64,000 nucleotides of DNA, taken from Akanthomyces muscarius. Its lineage: Eukaryota > Ascomycota > Sordariomycetes > Hypocreales > Cordycipitaceae. The stretch spans positions 1,302,001 to 1,366,000 of the forward strand of contig NC_079246.1 in NCBI RefSeq assembly GCF_028009165.1. The letters are read 5' to 3'. The notes under the pieces were generated by a model. The model worked only from the letters and a program-made list of their open reading frames with translations. It did no database searches and was not told the origin of the DNA. Of the stretch, positions 25,120 to 36,123 are shown one piece after another (position 1 is the stretch's first letter; each line of letters opens with the position of its first letter). The translations under genes and the position numbers were made by a program.

Positions 25120-28100
25120 TTATTCTTCGTCAACGCTGCCCATGATGGCGCTGTTCTTGTTCTTGATACCCAGCTTAAGCATGCTGAATCGCTTCCGCAC
25201 GCTGTTGCCGCGCTTCATCAGGCCGGACTCCTTGGCCGGCGCGTGCTGGTCGTCCTGCGACTCGCGCCTCTCCGTGCTCGTAGAGCTGCCTCGTCGCTCT
25301 GCGCTGCTGGCCTCGCTCGAGTGCGATCGAAAGATGGTCTGCCGCATGCCGTTGTCTTTGCTGAGGCTTCGCTTGTGGCCGTGGCTCTTCGGCGACTCGC
25401 TGATGCCGGTCAGGTCGGGCTGTTGATCGACACTCTTTTTCTTGCCGCCGAGGAAGCTCAAGCGCGTGCCTCGCGGCTGCTGCAGAGAGATGCGGCGAAC
25501 CGATGCTTCCTCTAGCTTCGCACCACCATTAGGAGAAACCACCGTTTGCCACCTAGGGCTCTGTTCGATGGAGGGAGAAGTGCCTCTGAAAACTGTCGAC
25601 GGTGTGGATATCAACTCTTTGACAGGGGCCGGGGGTGCAAAGGTGAGAATCTCGGGAGCAAATGTGCTCTCAAAGTGCCGAAGCAATTCGTCGTGCCTGC
25701 CGGCAGCAAAGGGGTCAGACTTGGTCCGCGCAAACAGCGCCAGGCACCTCTTGAGCATCATGGCGTGGTCAATCAGAGCTGTCTTGATAGCCGCATCGCT
25801 AGGGCTTAGCTCTTCTTGCTCCTCTTCCTCTTCTTCCTCGTCCTCGTCATCTTCATTCTCATTCTTCGGATTGGGAAGAAGCTTGCGATAGCAAGCTACA
25901 CTCTGGTCAGAATTGGGATTCACAGAAACTGCGACAGCGTCCAAAAGAAGCTGCATGTTTTGCTCCTCGCCTTCTGAGATGCGACGCTCCAAAGTAGCCA
26001 TCTCCTGCGTCTTGCGCACAATGCGCTCTAAAGCAGTCTCGTGGGCAAAGAGCTCGAGCTCGTTTACATCAATGATTTCACTTCGGCGCAGAATTGTCGG
26101 GAAGGGCTCAGCAGTCGTGAAAACCAACTTCAGAGAATGGTGATCTTGAACAGGTCCGGAAGTTGTACGCTTCGCTGTGATAGAGAAGACTTGCGGGTGA
26201 GAGGAGAGCAAGAAGTCACGAATGACCTGAGGAACACGGGTTCGCTGGTAGATCTTGTGAGTCAGATCGCGGTGTGGGGTCACAATAGAAATAACCAAGA
26301 ACTGTCCTTCGACTTCGTCGCCATCCTCATTAGTGATAATCTTGGCAGATGGATATTGCTCCTGCATTCTGTCCGTGAACGCTGCAGCCCGTTCGCCTGG
26401 AGAGCCTTCATAGATGTATTGCTTGTCACGCACGGTGGTTGGGAAGCCAAGACCGCGGTATATAACCTTGAAGTATTTGGGAACGAGCTTTTCGCTTTTC
26501 GAGATGGTTTCGTAGATGGTGGCAATGGCGCGCTCGGCCCGAGCAAGCTTGGCGAAATCGTAGATGTTGGTTTCATACTGAGCTTGAAGCTCCTTGTATG
26601 CCGTCAACGCATTGCTCCAAGACTCGCCTTCTTCGAAATACTTTATCATGTCAAAGTAGATCCGCTCTTTGCGCTCAAAGTGTGTTTGGGCTGGGTACTC
26701 AGGATCAACCATCTCGCTAGTCTCTCGATTCGGATCCCACTCATAGAGCTCAGCGTGCAGCCGCAGTGCAAGACCGGCCTCAGCATGATTGCGTGATTCT
26801 GCCTGCAGGTTTGCCAACTGATGAACATATCGCACGAAAATCTCCTCCTTTTGCATGTCTCGAAGGAATTCCATGAGTCGAAGGCGGTTGATGATGTCAA
26901 AAGCTCCACTTCCATTGTCGCCGCTGTGGACCGCGACCAAAAGATCCAAGAACTCGTCCAAGGTTCCAGTGAGGTCCTGCAGAGCCTCTGTCAAGGGTTC
27001 ATCGTCAGTTCCAGCAAGAGCAGCGAATCTCTCCATCAGCCCCCCAAGGAAAAGTTTTTGCAAAACGCTCTCTGTCAGCGGCTTGGTTTTGAAGTAAACG
27101 TCGAGGCAGTCAACCATCTCCGTTTGGATGACAGAGAGATCTTCGCTCAATGTCCATTCGCTGACAATCATGGTTTGCAATACTTCAACAGCCATTCTTC
27201 TCAAGCCCTCGTGGACACTCAAGCACAGCTCCACAATTGGCCCAACCAGGCCAGGAACATACTGGACTTGGTAGCCGCCCATCTTGGCCAGTCCGTATCT
27301 GGTGCGTTCTTCATTACTTGCTTCCCACCCGATAGCCTCCCACGTTCTACGTAGAAGAGCAGCACCATCCTCACGCACATCGCCGGCAATCTTCCAAACA
27401 GCTCGTCTCTTCTGCTCAGGAAAAGTCTCCAGCGCAAGCGAAGGGCTGCCGACGAGTTTCAGCAATGTCTCAAAGAACAACCTCCATAGATCGGTATTAA
27501 AGGTTTCCGCATCATCGGGGTGAGGTAGGAAGGACTCCAAAAGAATTGTGGCCAAGTATTGAAGGGTGCGCATAGCCGACTTGTGATGATAGATGTGTAC
27601 ACTAAGCCAGCCTTCTGGAAATGCCTCGCCCTTCAAAATGCTCATTTGTACCTGGAGCACGTTCTCCAGCATTGTCTGAACATCGCTGTCTGCCAGTTCC
27701 AATTGCATTCCCACTGGTGAGCTTGAGATGGCGGACAGAATAGCGGACAATTCAGCCAAAGCTTCGTCAAAGTCCACATTTTGTGAAGTGGGCTTTGTCG
27801 GGAACGGGTACGATGAAGGAAACAAGAGTGACAGCTTCTTTCGTGTTGGTGGGGGCGATGCCAGAATTGACAGGTAGGAGTCAATGACCCTGGGCGCGTG
27901 GTCAGGAATTTCGGGACCAATGTAGTCGAGCTGGTTGGCAAGGATAGAGCAGCATAGTCGGATCTGGCTCCTCCACTGGTCAGTCATATCGGGGCAGTGA
28001 CCCCAATGGGGACTAATCCAGCGGACAGTATTGGCGCTCAGAGCAGATCTCTGGTCAGGGTGGCTGAAAATATCCAACTTGGAATAGTTGATGATGAGAA

Positions 28101-31100
28101 CCAGCTTGTACAGAGTCAACTTGCCCTTGACATCGGTGCAAGAGTCCATAAAGTCAATGGCGATATGCAGAATTTCTTCAGCCGTGAGCATGTCCGTCAG
28201 CTCGGGAAGCCAGGTGTGGAAATGCTGCACAACAAGGGTTTGGCTGCCAACCAGAACGGGGGCCGGATTCCGCATCATTTCTTCTAGGGCTTTGAAGATT
28301 GATCGGAGCTGCTTGGTGAAGCCCTGCGCCGAGGTCTTGATACCAATCCCTGCCTCTTTGGCTCGCTGCTGGCTGCGCGCTTGTGTGATAAACTTGAGAA
28401 TGTGTCTTACAATCTTGAAAGTAGATCTCAGCTTGCGAGCAGCCTCTGTTTCTGTTGGATGCTGAAGCAGACGTGTAAGAGCACGAACAAGGCAGGAAGC
28501 CGCAAAAGGGTAGTTGAACTGCTTCTCAGCGTACTGATCAACCAGGGGAACCAGGTTAAAACGTCTGTCGTGAACAATACCCAGCACTCTGACCAAGGCC
28601 GTAAACACGAGGTCCTCGTATTCATTGTTACCAGAGTGCTCGACCAAGATGCCGAACAAGCCGTCAAGAATATCGCCAAGCAGTTTCACAATCTCAATCT
28701 CGGGCACGAAATTGATTTGGCGCAGAACAGCAGCAAGATCTTCTTGTGATAGGTCTTTCCACTTCAAAAGGCCAAGGATGACACGGTCTTGCGAGAAGCG
28801 TGTGCTACATAGAAATGTTTCAATGAGCAGCAATGCAAGCGGGCCAGTCACTTCGACTGAGCGCTCGTCTCTGCCCCGTGGTGCCCAAACAGTAGAGAGA
28901 TATCCACCCTTGCCTGTTGGTCCTGCCTGTGCTGTCGAGGTATGCTCATCTATCTTATAGAGCAGCAAGCCGTGCGGACCATCACGAATGAATGCTTCGC
29001 TGTCCCACAGAGGTATGTGTGCGACGGCGAAAGGAGGATTTGGCATGTCGCTCACAAACATGACAACGTGGGCTTGGGCTACTTCATCGGCGGCGAGCGA
29101 CAGGCGAAGTGTTTGGTTCCATGCCTCACCACGTTCAGTAGCGACAGATTTGAAAGTCGTCACGCCACTGCTATTAGAGGAGGGGAAAATGCAGTTCTCC
29201 ATCTTGGTACCGGATCGATGCCGAACTTCCAGCGTCACCTGCAAGTTCGATGCCTGCATTCCAGGCGGCATGCTGGTAGCACTTCCCCCGTATCTAGAGA
29301 GGAGGTTCTGCTTCGCGAGGGCCGCGGCGTTGATAGTCAGGTAGATGTCGGATCTGGGTCGTGTTGGTGCACCGGAGAAACCGATTCTGCGAGTTTTCAG
29401 CACCCCTGACAAGATTGTTGGCGTGGCTTTGATTAGGTCATCGGGATCCGGGTGATCAAAGGCCTTGAGCGAGACCTGGAGTCGTTCGCCACGTCTTGCT
29501 CTCTCGAATGATTCTGATGAATGGCCCATAATTTCTCGAATGACTGGATTCCACTCTTCGCCCATTTCTTTGTCGGTCATTGGTCTTGCGGAGGGCGCCC
29601 AGATGCTGATAACATGCTCAACTTCTTCCTCTTGCTTCATAATGGCGTTCAATTTCATGACACCGACGCCAACGGTGCGCTGGGCCATTTGAACTTCGTC
29701 AGCTACCATGCTAGCTTGAGAGCCGGCAGTGCTGGGTGGGCCGTACTCGCCGCGGCTTTCTGTGCGGTTCGAGTATGGTCGATCTCCCTGCGCCTGCTGC
29801 TCATTGACAGCGTCCATTTTGGCAAACGGTGAGCCTCGGGAAAACGTGGATCTCGTAGATTTGGCAGCCCACATGAAGCTTCTCCTTGAGCCTTTGCCTC
29901 CGCTAATTGGTAGTGATTTCGTATGCTCTCGAGTGTAGTAGTTGTCGCCCAAGCTGCCCGATCTCGTCTGGGGCGACATCATTTCGATTCTTTGCGGAGA
30001 CAGAACTTTGACAACTAGATAAAGATCTGACTCGGCGGCAGGGACATCGCCGACATCGAGACTGGACAAGTCGGTAAACAGCGTTCGCGTGGCGCCGTCC
30101 TGCATGAGGCTACCCATAGTACGCCCTGCAGGAACGTCGATACTGAAGGGTTCCGAAAGATTGATGGGCTTGTCGTGGTGCGGCTTGCTGGCCAAGTAGG
30201 CAACGAGGCAAGTTTCCTCTGTAGAGGCACCAGCAAAACCTTTGACGTCGAGAAGTAAATGGTGCAAGCTGGCAAGCTCAAGTGCCGGCTTTGGGGGCTC
30301 GTCAAGGAGGCTCATGCTAGACTGCAGCTCAGTGAGAGCCACCACAGAGTCCTCCCCAGTCAGGATGCGGCCGCGAGCAGCAGGATCACGCACAATGACT
30401 TCGCCGCCGCAAAGCTTGTTGACCTGTACCAAGTTCCATACCGTCTTTTCTCGGAGGGCCTCGTACTCGCGCGAAGTGAGGACATTGTATAGAAACTGTT
30501 GGCGATGGAGGTTGAGTTTGGTGATGAGCTGGGAGAGCTTGTCGAGCTTGGAGTATTCTCTGGCGAGGAGAAGCTGGTGGAGGTTCTTGGAGTGCCATTC
30601 GCGCAGGCAGGATGATATTTCGTCTATTAAGGGTTCGGATGCCGATGTGGGTGTTTCGTCGCCAATTTTGAGCATTGGTACTGGTGCTGGAGGGCGCGGC
30701 ATCTTTGGATCGCGCTTGATGGGGATCGAGAGCTTGGGACTGGTGCCGTTGGGCAGTTCTCGCAAAGGCGCTCGACTTTTGCGCGGGGACTTGGACTTTG
30801 TTTGCTTGTGGATGTTCTCAACGTCGATTTCCAGCCCACCCTTGGCAGAATCTTCAGATCCGTTTCCCTCCTGCCGCCGTTCATTTCTCCTCGTCTGGGT
30901 ATCATGGTCATCTTCGGTGGTGTGGTCATCTCCATCTTCGGATTCGCCGAGCATTTCTCGAACTTCGACGCAGCTGCGAGGAAAGATACCGCTAAAGACT
31001 CTGGCCTCGAGCGTCTGGCCCTGGACAGAGGTGAGACCTGCAAGCAAACTGGGAGGGGCGACGAGATAGCCCCTCAGCCAGTTGCTGTCGGCGGTTTCCT

Positions 31101-31212
31101 CAATGATGTATAGCTCATCGCCAATTTCGAGGGGGAGGTCGGCAGGTCGTTCGGCGGTGAAGGGAAAAGTTGCAACCGCAAAGGCGATGCGCGGGAGCGG
31201 GTGCCAAGGCAT
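25120..31212 (-). CDS. DCK1: DOCK-family Rho/Rac guanine nucleotide exchange factor (Dck1-like)
   Basis: Fungal Dck1 acts with the ELMO homologue Lmo1 to activate a Rac or Rho5-type GTPase in polarity and stress signalling. A single intronless frame gives about 2,030 residues. I start at MPWHPLPRIAFAVATFPF (31212) because it opens the SH3 domain (about 8-80; ALYxF-type core, DELYIIEE, NWLRGY, GIFPRSCVEV); the frame stays open 27 codons further upstream. The DHR-1/C2 lipid-binding region follows (RPRSDIYLTINAA ... ENCIFPSS ... WNQTLRLSL). The DHR-2 exchange domain is in the last third (AEAGLALRLHAELYEWDP; RIYFDMIKYFEEGESWSNAL). A polyacidic stretch and a Ser-rich tail end the protein. Confidence 0.92.
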   Translation of the reverse strand: MPWHPLPRIAFAVATFPFTAERPADLPLEIGDELYIIEETADSNWLRGYLVAPPSLLAGLTSVQGQTLEARVFSGIFPRSCVEVREMLGESEDGDDHTTEDDHDTQTRRNERRQEGNGSEDSAKGGLEIDVENIHKQTKSKSPRKSRAPLRELPNGTSPKLSIPIKRDPKMPRPPAPVPMLKIGDETPTSASEPLIDEISSCLREWHSKNLHQLLLAREYSKLDKLSQLITKLNLHRQQFLYNVLTSREYEALREKTVWNLVQVNKLCGGEVIVRDPAARGRILTGEDSVVALTELQSSMSLLDEPPKPALELASLHHLLLDVKGFAGASTEETCLVAYLASKPHHDKPINLSEPFSIDVPAGRTMGSLMQDGATRTLFTDLSSLDVGDVPAAESDLYLVVKVLSPQRIEMMSPQTRSGSLGDNYYTREHTKSLPISGGKGSRRSFMWAAKSTRSTFSRGSPFAKMDAVNEQQAQGDRPYSNRTESRGEYGPPSTAGSQASMVADEVQMAQRTVGVGVMKLNAIMKQEEEVEHVISIWAPSARPMTDKEMGEEWNPVIREIMGHSSESFERARRGERLQVSLKAFDHPDPDDLIKATPTILSGVLKTRRIGFSGAPTRPRSDIYLTINAAALAKQNLLSRYGGSATSMPPGMQASNLQVTLEVRHRSGTKMENCIFPSSNSSGVTTFKSVATERGEAWNQTLRLSLAADEVAQAHVVMFVSDMPNPPFAVAHIPLWDSEAFIRDGPHGLLLYKIDEHTSTAQAGPTGKGGYLSTVWAPRGRDERSVEVTGPLALLLIETFLCSTRFSQDRVILGLLKWKDLSQEDLAAVLRQINFVPEIEIVKLLGDILDGLFGILVEHSGNNEYEDLVFTALVRVLGIVHDRRFNLVPLVDQYAEKQFNYPFAASCLVRALTRLLQHPTETEAARKLRSTFKIVRHILKFITQARSQQRAKEAGIGIKTSAQGFTKQLRSIFKALEEMMRNPAPVLVGSQTLVVQHFHTWLPELTDMLTAEEILHIAIDFMDSCTDVKGKLTLYKLVLIINYSKLDIFSHPDQRSALSANTVRWISPHWGHCPDMTDQWRSQIRLCCSILANQLDYIGPEIPDHAPRVIDSYLSILASPPPTRKKLSLLFPSSYPFPTKPTSQNVDFDEALAELSAILSAISSSPVGMQLELADSDVQTMLENVLQVQMSILKGEAFPEGWLSVHIYHHKSAMRTLQYLATILLESFLPHPDDAETFNTDLWRLFFETLLKLVGSPSLALETFPEQKRRAVWKIAGDVREDGAALLRRTWEAIGWEASNEERTRYGLAKMGGYQVQYVPGLVGPIVELCLSVHEGLRRMAVEVLQTMIVSEWTLSEDLSVIQTEMVDCLDVYFKTKPLTESVLQKLFLGGLMERFAALAGTDDEPLTEALQDLTGTLDEFLDLLVAVHSGDNGSGAFDIINRLRLMEFLRDMQKEEIFVRYVHQLANLQAESRNHAEAGLALRLHAELYEWDPNRETSEMVDPEYPAQTHFERKERIYFDMIKYFEEGESWSNALTAYKELQAQYETNIYDFAKLARAERAIATIYETISKSEKLVPKYFKVIYRGLGFPTTVRDKQYIYEGSPGERAAAFTDRMQEQYPSAKIITNEDGDEVEGQFLVISIVTPHRDLTHKIYQRTRVPQVIRDFLLSSHPQVFSITAKRTTSGPVQDHHSLKLVFTTAEPFPTILRRSEIIDVNELELFAHETALERIVRKTQEMATLERRISEGEEQNMQLLLDAVAVSVNPNSDQSVACYRKLLPNPKNENEDDEDEEEEEEEQEELSPSDAAIKTALIDHAMMLKRCLALFARTKSDPFAAGRHDELLRHFESTFAPEILTFAPPAPVKELISTPSTVFRGTSPSIEQSPRWQTVVSPNGGAKLEEASVRRISLQQPRGTRLSFLGGKKKSVDQQPDLTGISESPKSHGHKRSLSKDNGMRQTIFRSHSSEASSAERRGSSTSTERRESQDDQHAPAKESGLMKRGNSVRKRFSMLKLGIKNKNSAIMGSVDEE

Positions 31213-33425
31213 GGCAAATATGCTTGCAGCGAGTGTCGACGATGCGACAACTCTGAGAGAAGCGGCTTGGACCAATTGCTGCGCACGAGGCACAAACGGG
31301 ATTGGCCTGGAAGCCTAGACAGTATCAAGCTTGCCAGCCGGCGGAGACTGAGGTTGCTGGTGGCCGGGGCACAGCGCTAGCACAACATGAAGCTCCGGTA
31401 GCCTTTGGAACAGTCGCAAGGTGATTTGTCTTTTTGAAGATTAGCGACGAGGAATGTCGAAATCAGATTCGGGAAGAAAAAAAGCAGCCGCTAAGAAGCA
31501 TTCGATGTTGGGGGAAAACGTGGGCGGGCAAAAAGTCTCTGGGGGGTCTTGCACACACCCCTGAGTGAGGGACGCGAAATGGGGAAGCTCTGAAGGTGGA
31601 GGTTGGTACAGCCGTGGTGGTGCAGCATGGGCATGGGCCATGGTACAGCAGTGTGCGCACATGCGATTCAGCACAATTGGTACCTGTCAAGCTCAGGTTG
31701 GCCCCGAGCATGCTACCCAAAAGGAGCACAATGGAACGACATGGAGCATTGTGTCTTGCATCACTGCTACACACAATGCGCAAGGAAAATAAATGTTCGG
31801 CATGTGGTGCACGAAGCATACCCAGACTTCAGAGTACCTTGGAGGCGTACGGATACATGAATCGACTGAGACTGTCTGCATTGTCACGACAGCCCAACAC
31901 CGTCAATTGCATTACTGGTACAACACCACAGGCATCACCACCGCAAATGCTGGTCGCCCTGAAATCACCACCAAAGGTCGCATCCCGCTAAACCGTAGTG
32001 TTTTTTTGCTTCTTTGGGCGTGCACAGAGCCACTAGCTCATCGTCAGTGGAGTCCGGTAATGGGGATATCTGGAACCATCCGCGCCAGCATTACAGGGGA
32101 TAGGTAATTAATAACAGTGAGTGCTGCAACAGGCAGATCAGGGGCATCAACGTCCGGAAGAGCCCTGGCATGGACCGACTGCTTCCTGGGAGACAGGCGC
32201 GTAATTATTGCAGCATATGGTACCTTATGCGTACACTGCGAACAAACTTGCAAACTTGTCTCGGGGCAGAAACTGGTAAAAACGAACAGCAAGATTTTTA
32301 GTCCCCGACAGCTAAAGACCCTTCGTTCGGTACTTGCTGCCCCTTACATGGCTTGGTATCTGGTCCTGCGAACAACTGCCGCTGTGCCACCCGCAAGCGA
32401 CTTTGGCACGGGGCGCGCTACAAGTACCTCACTTATCCGGTCCGTGCAGCCACCCAGCTCCCGCATACCATCCAATGTCCATATGCCGCATATCAATACG
32501 TTGGACTAGCGCAAGACACGGATATCATTTGGGCTGCCCAAAACCCCTTCTCGATAAGGGGGAACGGCGAAGATGAGGCGACACATGCTCGCAAAGCCAA
32601 CGTGCAGCCTTATGACGTAGGCAGGCCGCTCGCAACGCTGAATCGTTGCAACCCTCATTTCTGCGATGCCACTTCTACTGCACCACCACACCAAGGGTGC
32701 GCCACCTATGTGCATGTTCAACCAGACCCTTACCCACGCACGCGTGCATATATATGATACTTCTCGGCCGGATGAACCCATCACAGTCGCCAATACAACT
32801 CTTCGGTGCTTTTATCTCAATCAATGACAGCCTGTGCGATCATGGATGTGTTCCTGCCCAGCCAGGCTCATTCCAGGGTAGCCGCTTGCGACTGGCATGG
32901 AGCTAAACCAAAATGGCCGTGGAAAATAGATCGGTCCCTGGGGGGTTGACTCGCCGCAATGATGGCTGCGCCAATCTGGAGACGCAAAACACCTGTTTCA
33001 ATGTAGTTGGTTTATTGATATCCATTCTGCGCTGGCAGGCGCCCGCAATCCTCACCGCCTCCCGTAGTAAACTGCTCAAGCACAAAACGAAACTCGCTCC
33101 ATAACTAGCTATCTAACGTGTCTGCCTACCTAGGTACCTACTAATTCAGGTCTGGCCTGGCGCAAGGTGGCCGCCGTTGAAGTGCGCTTGGCGGGGGTCT
33201 CTGACTCAACGTCATATCAAGACACTCATTGCTGTTCTTGTCACAACCACACACCACCTCGACCCCATATACCCCCGCCTTGCATTTTGACCGACAACTG
33301 AAACTACGACAGTTGTCCATGTCTATGATAAACCCAACGAGCTACTTCGAATCTCGCCATTCTCCCCTCTCCCCTCAGCATACATCATCGGATTGCTAAA
33401 CGAGCACACGCCCACTCGACCCGCC
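31213..33425. other. Intergenic, 2.2 kb, divergent DOCK / GNAT upstream region
   Basis: No convincing gene is seen. Overlapping open frames between about 31560 and 32000 and between 32110 and 32900 lack motifs and do not splice into anything recognisable. The stretch contains a TAGGTACCTA palindrome (33131-33140). Confidence 0.55.
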
Positions 33426-34250
33426 ATGGGAACGCCTTTCATCTCGCTCGTCGAGCCTAGCAAGCTCGAGGGCTACAAGCCGGGCTCCCCGCGCGAGGAG
33501 CAGCCCGCCGAAATACCCTCTACCTTTCTCGACGCCACCGAGGTGCGCGAGGACGTCTTCGTCAAGGAGCAGGGCATCGCCATCGAGAACGAGTTCGACG
33601 TCGACGACCCGCGCTGCTGCCACTGGGTCGCCTACGCCAGCGTCCACACCACCCAGGAGCACGAGGTCCGCGACGAGACGGGCGCCATCGTCCAACCGCG
33701 CAAGAGCTCCACGCGCAGCACCCCCATCGGCACCATCCGTCTCGTTCCCTTTCCGCACAGCCCCCATCCCGTCAGCGGCGGCCGCTACTGGAACAACGTC
33801 CTCGAGGGCGACGAGACGGCCAGCGGCTCACCCGAGCGCAATGACAGCAGCAGCGCGCCCACCTTTGCGGCGGACCGGCCAACCACGTACCACGACGGCA
33901 GGGAGTCGTACGTCAAGCTCGGCCGGCTGGCCGTGCAAAAGGACTTTCGAGGCAACAGGATCGCGGGCCTGCTGGTCAACACCGTGCTGCAGTGGCTCAA
34001 GGAGAACCCGTCGTATTTCGACCCCAGCATCACGGAGCTGGGGCTCGAGCAGGTCGGCGCCAGGCGAGAGACTGAAATTCCATCATGGGGCGGCCTGGTC
34101 TGTGTGCATGCGCAGCAAAAGGTGCAGTCCTTCTGGGAGCGCTGCGGATTCAAGGTTGACGAAGGCATGGGAACATGGTGGGAGGAGGGCATAGTTCACG
34201 TCGGCATGTTCCAACGCTTGCCTATCGATGAGAAGAAGGTACGAATCTAA
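33426..34250 (+). CDS. GNAT-family N-acetyltransferase
   Basis: This intronless gene encodes 274 residues. It carries the acetyl-CoA-binding motif in YVKLGRLAVQKDFRGNRIAGLLVNTVLQW (shown as two parts here: strand LGRLAVQKDFRG, then the RxxRxAG turn and helix). An N-terminal strand EVREDVFVKEQGI resembles the ElaA/YitH type of GNAT. The C-terminus (AQQKVQSFWERCGFKVDEG ... HVGMF) fits the last GNAT strands. The middle has a polar insertion (about 100-160). The ATG at 33426 lies in a good CCGCCATGG context. The substrate is unknown. Confidence 0.85.
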   Translation: MGTPFISLVEPSKLEGYKPGSPREEQPAEIPSTFLDATEVREDVFVKEQGIAIENEFDVDDPRCCHWVAYASVHTTQEHEVRDETGAIVQPRKSSTRSTPIGTIRLVPFPHSPHPVSGGRYWNNVLEGDETASGSPERNDSSSAPTFAADRPTTYHDGRESYVKLGRLAVQKDFRGNRIAGLLVNTVLQWLKENPSYFDPSITELGLEQVGARRETEIPSWGGLVCVHAQQKVQSFWERCGFKVDEGMGTWWEEGIVHVGMFQRLPIDEKKVRI

Positions 34251-34876
34251 CGAGCAATGACTGATGCAACCAGTTATGGAATTCTATAGAGCTTATGATT
34301 TTAAATGACCTGAATGAAAGCACATATATGACTCTACTAGAGTCGGGCAATATACTTTTTTCGTCAGTTAGAAATAGAATGGCATGGTGCTGCAGCCCAA
34401 CAAGGTGATAATCTGGGATTCATAATAGTTCAAGAAGATGAAAATACGCAAATATTCACTGCGCAGAACACTTCGTTGCGGTATTCCACCTAGTTGCAGG
34501 CCCAGTCCGTAGACCATGGATGCTTTACCGTCAGCATTTGTACTTAGATACCCGGGCTACTGACGTCAATATTGGTCCTGACAAATATGCAGCGAGCGTT
34601 TGCACTTATGTGTCAATTGAGAACCAAAATACACCGTCGCAGCAAAATGACCACAATCACAACACTCAACATGCACGCAGCAGACGACTTGCTTCATCTT
34701 CATTAGGTCAACGGGCTTCTTTAGAGCCCAGTTTTATTGACTAGAGACATTTTGATAACAATCAGTAGCCGCGTTTCTAGACCCGAAACGCAAAAAATGC
34801 AATTCTGTAATATCCCAGAACCACGCAAAAGCCGCACTCCATCCAGCCGTAAATCCAGTTTTTGTGATGAAACCCT
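34251..34876. other. Intergenic, 0.6 kb, between convergent genes
   Basis: AT-rich 3' flanking DNA of the GNAT and RPS5 genes. No gene is seen. Confidence 0.6.
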
Positions 34877-35797
34877 CTATCGGTTGCTCTTGGCCACACG
34901 CTCCAGCTCGTCCTTCTTCTTGATAGCGTAAGAGTTGCTGCTGCCCTTGGCGGCGTTGATCAGCTCCTCAGCAAGGCACTCGGCAATAGACTTGACGTTG
35001 CGGAAGGCAGCCTCGCGGGCACCGGTGGTGAGGAGGGCGATGGCCTGGTTGACTCTGCGGAGGGGAGAAACATCGACGGCCTGGCGACGGACGGTACCGG
35101 CGGAACCAATTCGGGTAGAGTCTTCGCGGGGACCGCAGTTGACAATGGCGTCAACGGCGACCTGGATGGGGTTCTGGTCGGTCATGAGGTGGATCTATAA
35201 AAATTCCCAAGTCAGTAAATCGACGTCTATTTGAACAAGTCCCATTCGCTGTCCAATTCGCCGTGCGGTGCGTGTCCCGTCTCTGTCGTAGTGGCGTTGT
35301 TGAATTTTCTTCGGGTGGAGCAGGGCTCGGTTGGGGAGTGGTCACTCACGATCTCGAAAGCGTGGTCGACAATGCGGACAGCCATAAGCTTCTTTCCGTT
35401 GTTGCGGCCGTGCATCATCAGAGAGTTGGTGAGACGCTCAATGATGGGGCAGCTGGCCTTGCGGAAGCGCTTCGCAGCATACTTGCCGGCGGAGTGGGTG
35501 ACATAGACGGGCTTGCTCAGGTAGATGTAGTCGCTGTATGATCAAATCCGTCAGAATACTCGTTCCAATTCGTTTCCATGGCGCAGGCAAGGGAGGAATT
35601 CGTTCGCGTCGGCTCTCGTATCCCTCTCCTCTTGCCCGCGCACACGCAGCACTTCAGATATAAACGTACGTCAGGGAGATGTCGCGAACCTCGACATCGT
35701 AGTCCCACTTGTTGAACAACTTGACGTTGCCAACCTCCTTGGCGACGTCCTTGGGAAGGACGTTGGGGAGAACGTCGATATCACCGCCCTCAGACAT
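34877..35797 (-). CDS. RPS5: 40S ribosomal protein S5 (uS7)
   Basis: This small-subunit protein binds the mRNA exit region and 18S rRNA. Three exons (35797-35670, 35533-35350, 35194-34877) give 209 residues. Landmarks are [57 protein letters not shown] and the near-invariant C-terminal half ([40 protein letters not shown]). The stop follows RVAKSNR. Introns have GTACGT/CATACAG and GTGAGT/TTATAG borders. It shares a 326-base promoter with RPS25, which allows co-regulation of two subunit proteins. Confidence 0.97.
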
Positions 35798-36123
35798 TTT
35801 GAATATAGCAGTCGATGGTTCCGTGGATGGCGGGGGACTGCGGTTAGTATGCTCGGGTTGTCGTGAATGGGATTTTTTCGTAAAGTTGGAGGTCTGGCTC
35901 GGCAGAGGAGGGCTTTGGTAAATTTTGGTGGGTGCCATGTGGGCCAATCAGGTGTTGCAAAAATTTAGGTGCGTACCCTACACGCCACGATTGTTAGGGC
36001 AAGCCTGCCCTCCCGTGGCCGGTGGTGGGGGACCCATCGCCAAAGTGGTAGTCGACTTCGCAGCTTTGGCGAAAAATCGTTGTTCCTCCACACTCCGTCA
36101 ACGTCAAATCATATCACATCAAA
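35798..36123. promoter_or_regulatory. Divergent ribosomal-protein promoter (RPS5/RPS25)
   Basis: A 326-base interval lies between the two start codons. It has a CCAAT box (35944-35948) and, about 30 bases further on, an ACCCTA (35975-35980) facing a TTAGGG (35994-35999). These telomere-like hexamers resemble Tbf1 sites known from ribosomal-protein promoters of several fungi; use by Tbf1 here is an inference. Confidence 0.6.

Noticed and set aside
32544..32561. CCCCTT/AAGGGG hairpin resembling a terminator
   Set aside because: Six-base stem in the middle of intergenic DNA with no adjacent transcript end; expected by chance in 64 kb.
31565..32906. Cluster of short overlapping open frames between DOCK and GNAT genes
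   Set aside because: No frame has coding bias or a recognisable segment, and trial splicing gives no sensible protein.
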